The translations under genes were made by a program, and so were the position numbers. The notes beneath the pieces are model-generated. The model was not told the origin of the DNA. It ran no database searches and saw only the letters and a program-made list of their open reading frames with translations. From Chara braunii (taxonomy: Eukaryota; Streptophyta; Charophyceae; Charales; Characeae), in contig BFEA01000251.1 in assembly GCA_003427395.1 (NCBI GenBank), positions 72,151 through 97,825 on the forward strand: a stretch of DNA of 25,675 nt. Direction: 5' to 3'. Below, piece by piece: positions 18,005 through 25,675 of the stretch (position 1 is its first letter; each line of letters starts with the position of its first letter).

Positions 18005-18120
18005 CTTGGTGGCTGCAAGCTGGGTGGCTGGCTGATTGCTGGCCGACTGGCTGCAGGCTGGTTGCTGGCCGGCTGGCTGCACGCTGGGTGGTTGCAGGCT
18101 GGGTGGCTGGTTGGCCAGCC
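18005..18120 (+). repeat. GCTGG-rich minisatellite
   Basis: Imperfect reiteration of GGCTGGCTG, GGCTGCA and GGTTGCTGGCC blocks. No unit is exact enough for a sharp period. Confidence 0.8.
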
Positions 18121-18491
18121 CTACACTTGCTGCACCCTGCGGCTACTGTGCCATCCATTTCAGCCCTTGATGCGGACGCCTGTGGTCCTAAAAAATAAGA
18201 ATAAAAATAAAAAAATAATTTCCTACTCACCTCTCGTCGCGACCTCCGGTAAGGTCGCCACTTTGAACGCATTTCGGCCCTGAATCGTGCGGCCTACCTC
18301 CACGCGCCACCTTCTTAGGTAGGGTAGGTATAATCCTAATAGTCCCTCGGCCAAACTATTCCATAGCTCCGTCAGATGCCGTGATTAGTGGTCACACCAC
18401 TGATTACCACTATTTCAGTCGGACGTCAGCGACGTCTAGCTTAAAATTAAAGTTTAAGCCTACCGGTCATAGGTCTATCTGAACAACTTTG

Positions 18492-18605
18492 GCAACGTCA
18501 GTCTCTTCAAGTCTTTCAATTCCACGAAAAAGTCGGACAGCATCCGACGTTGAAAACCCCGGCAAATACCCTTGTCAGGGTATTTGCCCCGACAACGCCT
18601 CCCAG
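18492..18605 (+). repeat. Hairpin-bearing direct repeat, copy 1
   Basis: The core has perfect 12-bp arms, GGCAAATACCCT/AGGGTATTTGCC (18561-18588), followed by CCGACAACG. A related block lies at 22612-22740 in the same orientation. Confidence 0.75.
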
Positions 18606-20010
18606 CTCCAATACCCCTTCCTAGATCAGTCACCGCTACACAGCAGTCTGAAGGATCGACGGATTCTATGAAATCTTAACAGACCATCATACACTCATCA
18701 CACATGTACAACTGCAAAGTGCTGCAGCCGCATATGGGGCAAGCCTTATCACGCCGCCACACTGTTCAACAATCCATTAACACTTAGTACGTCGAATGCT
18801 GGTCATAGATACCAGCCCAAAACAGCCTACGACAACTAACGACAGCCGACAAAACCTTAACGACTAGGGGCTCAACAAACAATAGTTCGATGGGCAACAG
18901 CGGCCCCCTTACCAGATCTTCAGGCTGCAGTAGTAACTTGTGCGCGGTACGCAGCCGCGGCCTGGGCACAGTCAACAGCACAGCCCACAACAGCAGCCCC
19001 CGCATACTCGGTGAGCAGTCGCAGTTGTGCACAGTAAAACCGACAATAATAGTAATGTGCAGTGGTTCGCAATAGGTAAGCCCCTCCCTGGTCTCTCTCC
19101 CACTCACAATCCATAACCTCCAAGTCTGCTAATCACTTATCATTTCTCCGCGTCCGCCAAGATGAATACACTCCTTGGCCAGGTAAGCCTTCAGCCAGCC
19201 TCCGCAACCGGTCCCATAGCTGTTTCGGCCGGTAGGACAACGGTATACCAGCCAACCCTACGAGCTTGCAGTCCCCCAACGCGAACCATGATAAATAGCA
19301 GCGCCGCTGCGTAGCAGTAAGCTTTTCGGAAGCACTTGCAGCAGCAGGCGAACTTCGATCTTTGCAGCTACCCCTTGGTACGCACCCAGAACACTCAACT
19401 AGTCTGATGAGTTCAGCACCCTGCAACGCACAGGCCACGACTCCAGGCACAGATCGCGGATCAAGGATACAGCCTCCCTCCCTTCCGTAGTAGAGCAAAT
19501 ACTGCGATATGGCTGGCCATGCAAGCGCAACTCCCTAGTCAACAGGCAAGTCCTGCCATCCCACAGTTGGAGTCCCACTACTCCGCATGAAAAAAATGGT
19601 TGCGCCCCAGCTGGCCGGATCAGGCAGCGGCCAATCTCTATCAGGTCGCTCGCCTGCGGCTAGCTTGTCCGGTATAACGAGCAGTTTCCCAACTACTCAG
19701 CTACTTCCGTCTCTTTGCAACTGCACTTCTTGCTAATCCACAGGCCATATCGCCTTGACCTTCCCTTGTCTTCGTCCCCCTTCCCTCTGGTGCACACGGT
19801 CAGCCTTTTTGGTCAGGTGGGCATACCTCGTTCTCTGCACGTTTTTCTTGCTTCTGTTCCCACTCCCGCTCCAACGTACCCAGTCGCCACTCGAACCAAA
19901 TCCGGACGTTTCCCCGACTAGCTCATTGTGGTGGGATGGATGTGCACCGACCAACAGGTAAGTCTCCGATCCCGTGGCTAACCCCGCAATCCCCCCATCG
20001 CTTGGATGAG
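18606..20010. other. Gene-free stretch with several splice-donor-like sites
   Basis: No supported gene. AGGTAAG occurs near 19074, 19185, 19964 and 20220 on the plus strand. A minus-strand frame at 19133-19498 has no recognised domain. Confidence 0.35.
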
Positions 20011-20016
20011 CACAAC

Positions 20017-20530
20017 CGAATGAACCTTCTGCTGGAGTGTGGGCGGATACACCCGCTCTTTCTCCGCTCGGCTTGTGCTTACGCAGGGCACCTTGATCAT
20101 GTAGGCCAAGATCAAGTCTCCTCCTTGTATCATGCGAACCCGGCCCCGCACATTGGTCAGGTTAAGGCGCAGTTTGGCACCGTGGCTCGACTCCCGGCGA
20201 TTGCAGCGCTACCAGTCATCAAGGTAAGTGCCTCTCTCGCTCCACCTCTCTCTCCCTCTCTCAGTGCGTGGTGCAGCCGGCCTCACACTACTGTTAGAAA
20301 TAGGACAATCAAAATCGAATGAATCTTCCGCTAGATCACGGAATGATACACTATCCCTCAGTCATGCACGGAGGTCCTGTTGCTGCATTGTTCGTCGGGA
20401 GGAGCCAGTTGACTGAGCCTCCCGCTCGAGTTCCCCGGCCAATAGGTAGTCATCCTGCGACTGGCCTCGCGCTGCCTTCTCAGTGGGATAGGCAAACATC
20501 GAACGAATCCTCCGCTAGAAAACGGGTAGG
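20017..20530 (+). repeat. Three dispersed copies of a roughly 34-bp motif
   Basis: CGAATGAACCTTCTGCTGGA (20017), CGAATGAATCTTCCGCTAGA (20316) and CGAACGAATCCTCCGCTAGA (20500) are clear variants, each followed by a GG-containing segment. They lie in non-coding sequence. A CGGGAGG/CCTCCCG inverted repeat is between the second and third (20396-20424). Confidence 0.8.
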
Positions 20531-20569
20531 TGCATCCGCCACACTTAACCTCTACTTCCTATGCAACTA

Positions 20570-21260
20570 ACTCCTAACTTACTAATATAACACCAAAACT
20601 GACCTTAGATTCGAGGTCGTCCATCCCTAAAACCCCAAATTCGCAACTTTCCTTGTCTAAATCCGTCTGCTTACGAGTTCAAAACACTCGTTCCCCCTTC
20701 TTCTGCTCCTCTCCCGCCATCTCCTACCCAGTCGCACGTGCACCTGACCCCCTTTTTCGTCCAGGTTCACTTCCTATTCTAACTCCGAATCTACTAACTA
20801 ACTCCAAAATCTAACATCTTTACTGAACTCGCCACATTCCATAAGATTACCTCATCATCCTCCTTTACTTAATTCCGACAAGAATCGAGTAAGCTCTCGA
20901 TTCTTCACCCCTCGTCTATCTTCCTCCTCCCGCCATAGCTCCGCGGACATGCTCTCTCTCCTATCTTCCACTTTACTAACTCTCTCCAAAAACTAACACC
21001 GCCTCCAAATTCGCAATACCCGAAAACCTCAACTTAACACCTTTCCTTACTCGATTCCATTGAGAATCGAGTGAAATATCGATTCTCCATCCTCCGTCTT
21101 TTCTTCTCCCGTCTCATCTCCGCGCAGCTTTTTCCCTTCCATCTCCTAAAACTAACTTCACATTCGAGCTCGCCCTCCGTCAAAACCCCCATGTAGACTC
21201 CTCTCTTCCCCGATTTCGTTCCGGATCGAGAACGCAGTGCGTTCTTCACTGCGTTCGACC
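20570..21260. repeat. Four diverged tandem units, each with its own hairpin
   Basis: Units about 170-210 bp apart share an order: a CTAACTCC-type start, a C-rich single-stranded-like stretch, a hairpin, then a TCTCCCGCC-type tail. Hairpins: ACGAGT/ACTCGT (20673-20691), AAGAATCGAG/CTCGATTCTT (20880-20905), GAGAATCGA/TCGATTCTC (21062-21087), GAACGCAGT/ACTGCGTTC (21231-21257). The first and last stems are unrelated to the two middle ones, yet each pairs perfectly. Confidence 0.75.
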
Positions 21261-22611
21261 CTTACTCCCGCCTACGCCATCTCTCCCTGCTTTTGCCTGT
21301 ACCTGGCACGCCCCTCCGTCCCGGTTCATCCGCACCCCACTTCTCTGTGTCTCCCCCGCCCCGGCTCCTCTCTACTGCGGTCCGTCACCCGCTGTGCTAC
21401 CAGCTCGTCACCCCTGTTCCGCCCACTGCGCTGTCTACCCTGCCGCCCACTGCCTCAGTGTGCACCTGGCGCAGGAAGGCGCCCAGGTACCCCCGCTCTC
21501 CGCTGCCCGTGGCTAGCCGTGTCCGCTCCGCCTTGCGCTCACTGCGCTGCCCCGCTACCTGGCCACTCCGCCCGTTGTTGCCTCCAACAGCAGTGAACCC
21601 CACAGTGTCCGGCGACCTATTCAACAGCCCCAGCTATCCCGAGGGGAACTTCGGTCGGAGCCGGCTACCGGCCGGTTCAAAAAGTCTCCCACCCCTACGC
21701 CCACGTCCGACGGACGATTTCTGGGCAGCCTCGCTACTCCCCCACAGTGTCGTCTTACCGTGCTCCGCTCGGACTTAGTACCCCTGACTCTTCGGGCCCC
21801 AACAGCCATGCCCACACTCAGACTTTGCGGGCTCGGGTTGGCGCGGGGTGTAGCAGCAGAGGCTCGCCACTCAAATTCCTCCGCCTCGTGGGCTAGTTAC
21901 CCACCGGCTCGCATGCATGGCGACCTCCTCAGTCCGAGTTTCAAGGTGGGCAGAACGGGGAATCTCCGTCGGCCTCCCGAATACGCAGGAACCCTCAGGC
22001 CAACAAAAAAAAGGGGGACGCGGGCTCAAGGTGCCCGACCGTCGTGGCGACCGCAAAGTTCAGCGTCGCGTCCGAGTCAACGGTGGGTCGGAGCATCCCG
22101 AAAAGGAATACGAAAAGCATGACGCTAGAATGAATTACTCGGAAAATGCCACCACCGATTGGGCACTGCCGCCGACAAAACCAAAGGTCCCCCTTCGGGT
22201 CCTTCAACCCTCTCGGTCCCTTCGCACCACTTTGATACTCCCACGTCGCTGCCGCTCAACCTCGATCCCTGAATCCCCTTGATGAAAGTCCGATACTGTA
22301 ACCAATAGCGCTAGGCCTGAGGCTGGGTCTGGCTCTGGCGGTTGCTTAAATAAACGGTCACCGCGCGACACACCCAGCTGCCGAAACACCTTCGAAAGTC
22401 ATATTGTCGTCGATGTCGTCCTCCGTATGTACGCACAGGTCACAGGCAAGCTCATCAGTCAACGAGACATAATCTTTTTAATCCCTACTTAATCAGACGA
22501 GACAATCTGGCCGGTGATCACGCCGACCCCTCCGCCATCAACAAATAAGAGGATCACGCGCGCCTCAAAAGTCCGCGCGCCCACACTCTCTTTGTCCTAG
22601 TCAACCATCCA
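21261..22611. other. GC- and pyrimidine-rich stretch without a supported gene
   Basis: Several overlapping frames of 120-160 codons are open on both strands, as expected from GC- and C-rich composition. They contain no recognisable domain, and none extends into another. Confidence 0.4.
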
Positions 22612-22740
22612 GTCAACGTAAGTCACAGACACGGCCGCGACGAGCGCGGTATACTCAGACTTTAAACCAAACTATTTTCTGTCACTTGCAAAAACCAGGG
22701 CGGATACCCTTGTAAGGGTATTCGCGCCGACAACGGCGCA
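22612..22740 (+). repeat. Hairpin-bearing direct repeat, copy 2
   Basis: GGCGGATACCCT-TGTA-AGGGTATTCG (22699-22724) followed by CGCCGACAACG corresponds to the hairpin block at 18561-18600. The upstream GTCAACGTAAGTC and AGACTTTAAACC also align loosely with copy 1. Confidence 0.7.
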
Positions 22741-22939
22741 TGTCTAGTTCATGACGCAGGGAAGGAGACAGGTCCAACACTCCACAATGTAGAGAGAGGG
22801 ACACTTCCACTTTCACGCAGTCCGTTGCTCAATGGTGGTGTGGGTGAGGCCGACGTCGAGATGAAGGTGATGAACGCGATTACCTTTGGATGTCCCCCTG
22901 TGACGATGACGAACCCAGATCAGCAAGCCGCGCAAGCGA

Positions 22940-23927
22940 GTGGACCTCCAACCAAAAATGTCACAGGACTCGTGCAAGGACCGCCCGGATGTGCGTCCAC
23001 TGACGTGCCTTCCCACAATCATTCCCCATTTGGAGGATAGCGAGATCACCCCAGCGATGACACACACAGGAAACAAGAATGTTTGCCTCACATGCCCCAC
23101 CGGGAGTCGTCCTCGGACTGGCGACCTTCTCTCCATAGGCTCCACACTCGACAACATCCCTGACATCCACACGCTTATATCATCGGCATTGCCGCACGTG
23201 CAGCCCCCTCCCCTCGACAGCGGGACCACCCGTGACACAGGAGGCGGGGATGTTGGCCTCGCATGCCGCGCCGGGAGTCTTCCTTGCACAGGCGACATGC
23301 TCGCCATGGCTCCGGTGCTCGACGACATCCATGACGCAGGAGAGAGAGGGGTTGACGAGTTTGGTGGAAACACGTTGATTTCACCGTCGTTGCTACGCGT
23401 ACCGCCCCCTTGCCTTGAGGGTGGGTCCACCCGCGATGCAGGGGACAAAGTGTTTGACAAGTTCGGTGGAGACACGATACTGTCTCTCATGCACTCTGCG
23501 ACCCCAACCGTATTTCGGGTGGGGAAACCCCACGTGGTCGCTCTTGGCTTGGCCGAAACTACGACAAGCCATGGAGGTCTATCACATACGAGGGATGGGC
23601 GGAGCTCCGCACAACGCAGCCTCACAGACTCTTTAGACGGAGTATCTTCGGATAGTGGCGCGCAACAGGGTGCGTCATTCGTTGGACAACTTGGACTTGG
23701 AGAGGATCCGCCTGTGGGAACAGCATCGCATCCGTCGGGTGGAGAGGGTCGATTGGAAGGACCGAGAGCAGCGCGGCCCATGCAGAGCCTGCGAAGGATG
23801 TTCCAACAGCTTCGTCGGCTGCTCGGTGCACTGGTGACGGGCCTGCCACGCGCAACCATTCCGCACCGCCTGCTCCAGTGTTGTCGACATCGTCATTTTA
23901 CGGTCGAGGGAGAGCAGGAGCAATTGA
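22940..23927 (+). pseudogene. Unrecognised protein with ~60-residue internal repeats and a Cys/His-rich end, frameshifted
   Basis: The first frame opens at ATG 22940 and stays open for 386 codons. Residues of about 44-101 and 102-168 are imperfect repeats. They share a TGDLLSIGSTLDNI / TGDMLAMAPVLDDI segment, a TLIS segment, and PPPLDSGTTRDTG / PPPCLEGGSTRDAG. A partial third copy (DKVFDKFGGDTI) follows. From about 23650 a different frame looks more like protein: VRHSLDNLDLERIRLWEQHR, then GPCRACEGCSNSFVGCSVHW, a TGA at 23835, and RACHAQPFRTACSSVVDIVI to TGA 23925. The Cys/His spacing suggests a metal-binding end. A comparable open frame exists on the opposite strand (22813-23859), so strand choice is inferred. 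Family unknown; it may belong to a transposon. Confidence 0.4.
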
Positions 23928-23929
23928 CG

Positions 23930-24720
23930 GTGCAACTACGACATGGAGGAACACATGCGCTCCGGCAGATGTGCCCTTTGGGACGCATTCCATCAGGGTT
24001 GTCGATGGCCATCGCCATGGTGCGATGCGTGAGTACGAGGACCAGCATGGCAGACGGTTGGCCACGAAAACATCAGATGTTGCCTTCCCCAAGGTGTTGA
24101 AGGCTAGTATGTCACGAGCGAGAAAGAAGGTCGGACCCGAGGGATCTTCACAGTATCCAAGTCCTCATGATACCGCACCCAGGGAGTCTGTGCATGGGCA
24201 CGCTGAGGATGAGAAGATTGCCGCACATGCTGGTGGACCGGACGACGGACAACCAGCTCCAGGAGGTACTTTACGCAGATCGACATACGTGCGTGACGAC
24301 TCTGACACTACATCAGTCAAGTGGCGCAATCGCGTCGAGGGGGCAAGGCCTAGGGAAAAGAGATGAGGTTCTTTCACCATATTGCACGATGACAGTTCAG
24401 ACATCCCGACCGGTGAGTCAACGGGGCCCGACGACGAGGGCGACTCCGATTATAGACCAGATGTACGGATGGCGGATGGGTCTAACAAAGGAGGACGTCA
24501 AGTCAGACGCAGGGCAGCACTCAGTTCACAGGGACATCCGACTCCTTCGACTCTCAAACCAGTTGTCTCTCGACCCCCGGTTGATCGAAGTGCGCAGGCT
24601 CGTAGTGTCCTACAGATACTGGAGTCTCGGCGACTTGGGAGACAAACTGCTGCGTCCCCGCCTCGTGACAGTGACAGAGAGAGGCAAACAGACAGAGACG
24701 GATGGGGAGAGATAGGGGGG
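23930..24720 (+). pseudogene. Unrecognised charged low-complexity coding segment with one stop
   Basis: One frame is open from 23878 to TGA 24364 and then continues to the (GA)n tract. It includes REYEDQHGRRLATKTSDVAF, DDGQPAPGGTLRRSTYVRDD, then after the stop GESTGPDDEGDSDYRPDVRM and RSAQARSVLQILESRRLG. It is rich in Asp, Arg, Ser and Pro with no recognised domain. The composition resembles the C-terminal tail of the hAT gene at 9500-10354, so it may be another transposon-gene end, but no specific match was shown. The apparent Arg-Glu repeat protein beyond 24748 is only the microsatellite being translated. Confidence 0.35.
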
Positions 24721-24745
24721 GGGGTAGGTGGGGGTGGAGCGGTTG

Positions 24746-24747
<2 letters not shown>

Positions 24748-24806
<59 letters not shown>
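24748..24806. repeat. (GA)n microsatellite
   Basis: Uninterrupted GA dinucleotides, preceded by a G-rich segment (24714-24735). Confidence 0.98.
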
Positions 24807-24811
<5 letters not shown>

Positions 24812-24822
24812 TTCTACATGGG

Positions 24823-25210
24823 CATATTCTTGGTCCAAATATTGTTGGATCATGTTGTTTGGATAGCGCCGATGCCATCGAGCATTGGGCGGGGAGTTGG
24901 CCCCATAAGGCCCCCATTGTATTTATGTTGTGCTAGAGGTTCATATGCCCGCTTAGTGTACTCTCCATGTTCAGGTTGCGGCCTTAGAGGATTTGCAACC
25001 TTGCAGGTTAAGCTGGCTAGCATCATTGGTTACCCAGGTTGAGGGTTGTATGAAGGGCATCGAGGGTGACATACGTGGGCGTATTCTCGTTTTTCGCAGT
25101 GATGTATGATGTTGCTTGGATAGCGGCGAGCTTTGGACCAGTGTACAGATGGGGCTTGCTTGAGGCTGATATGCCCATCGAGTGCACTCGCTGTGTTCAC
25201 CCCACTGTTT
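24823..25210 (+). repeat. Two diverged copies of a roughly 240-bp unit
   Basis: ACATGGGCATATTCTTGG (24817) corresponds to ACGTGGGCGTATTCTCG (25072). GTTGTTTGGATAGCGCCGA corresponds to GTTGCTTGGATAGCGGCGA. ATGCCCGCTTAGTGTACTC corresponds to ATGCCCATCGAGTGCACTC. No coding sequence is supported. Confidence 0.65.
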
Positions 25211-25400
25211 TTTTGTTTTTTTTTGCTTTCATTATGTGCTATGACTTGCATAATATGTTTGTGTTCATTCTGTGCTTTCATCGTCCAATTGTTCAGTGTT
25301 CCATGTTGACCATTATTGGGCACGAATCATGATGACCGTCTTTTTTTTTTTTCTTCTGTTCATTGGAATTGAAAAATAAAACAGTGAAGTTGCACCAAGT
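25211..25400. other. T-rich gene-free stretch
   Basis: Contains T runs at 25207-25228 and 25341-25351; no gene or repeat unit is supported. Confidence 0.4.
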
Positions 25401-25404
25401 CGTC

Positions 25405-25675
25405 CACAGCCCACAGCGGCACTGCCCCGCCTCCACACCCCCCCTCCCCCCCGCCGGGCCATGACCCACAGCGGCCCTGCCCCACCAGTGCCACCACACC
25501 CCTCGTACTATGGGAGGTTTCATCAACTTCCCATACAAGGCCACACTCTTTGCCCACGGCAGCCCTGCACTACCTCCCCCCCCCGCCCCCTAACTGTCCA
25601 GAGCGGCCCGGCCCTGCCCACAGCGGTCGCACCCTGGTACATGCCTCTTCCCAGAGCGGCCCTGCCCTACCCATG
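25405..25675. repeat. Interspersed GCGGCCCTGCCC motif, C-rich
   Basis: CACAGCGGCACTGCCC, CACAGCGGCCCTGCCC, CACGGCAGCCCTGCA, AGAGCGGCCCGGCCCTGCCC and AGAGCGGCCCTGCCC recur within 270 bp, mixed with long C runs. The repeat likely continues past the window. Confidence 0.75.

Noticed and set aside
19133-19498. 121-codon minus-strand frame with a protein-like C-terminal half
   Set aside because: No domain recognised, no continuation, and GC-rich surroundings give such frames by chance.
21237-21778. Overlapping plus-strand frames of 119 and 161 codons
   Set aside because: Both are Pro/Arg/Ser-rich from C-rich DNA, in different frames, with no homology I can recognise.
22813-23859. 348-codon open frame on the minus strand
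   Set aside because: It lies opposite the plus-strand frame. The plus side continues into Cys-rich and charged coding-like segments, whereas the minus frame shows only Pro/Ser/Arg-rich composition. Not fully excluded.
24498-24936. Frames encoding Arg-Glu or Ser-Leu repeats
   Set aside because: These are translations of the (GA)n microsatellite.

Overview
The window looks like repeat-dense nuclear DNA of a eukaryote, most likely a plant-lineage genome. The style of the hAT-type and Ty3/Gypsy-type proteins reminds me of charophyte algae such as Chara, but that is recognition from memory, not a search result. The evidence for a eukaryote is a chromodomain-like-tailed Ty3/Gypsy pol, a BED/DUF659-style hAT transposase, a large dinucleotide microsatellite at each end, tRNA-like Pol III boxes, poly-T-bearing satellite DNA and the absence of bacterial gene packing. 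No intact host gene could be established.

Layout. 1-76 is a (CT)n tract. 77-3768 is a decayed Ty3/Gypsy element on the minus strand, reading from high to low coordinates: a possible gag start, an inverted piece of reverse transcriptase (now on the plus strand), the rest of reverse transcriptase, RNase H, integrase with chromodomain-like tail, a polypurine tract and a probable 3' LTR. 4075-6303 is a satellite of about 262-bp units, each made of two related halves separated by T tracts. A 297-bp inverted-repeat element with an 8-bp target duplication (4539-4835) sits inside it. 6461-10354 is a hAT transposase pseudogene on the plus strand, readable almost end to end across several stops and at least four frame changes, with an unusual RGG-rich and acidic C-terminal extension.

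10.1-22.7 kb has no convincing gene but is strongly structured. It holds direct repeats (10155-10730 with 13875-14400, and 18492-18605 with 22612-22740), a candidate LTR end plus primer binding site on the minus strand (11881-11902), a minisatellite with an assembly N (16.1-16.4 kb), two tRNA-like Pol III box pairs (17.2 and 17.9 kb), and three separate runs of perfect hairpins (12.47-13.26, 16.79-17.79 and 20.67-21.26 kb). In the first and third runs the surrounding or central sequence is shared while the stems differ between copies yet stay self-complementary. This is the most unusual signal in the window.

22.9-24.7 kb carries degenerate, unrecognised coding sequence on the plus strand: a protein with internal repeats of about 60 residues leading into a Cys/His-rich segment, then a charged low-complexity segment. 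It is followed by a (GA)n tract and non-coding degenerate repeats to the window end. The genes do not form a pathway. The window is a layered record of transposon insertion, decay and tandem amplification.
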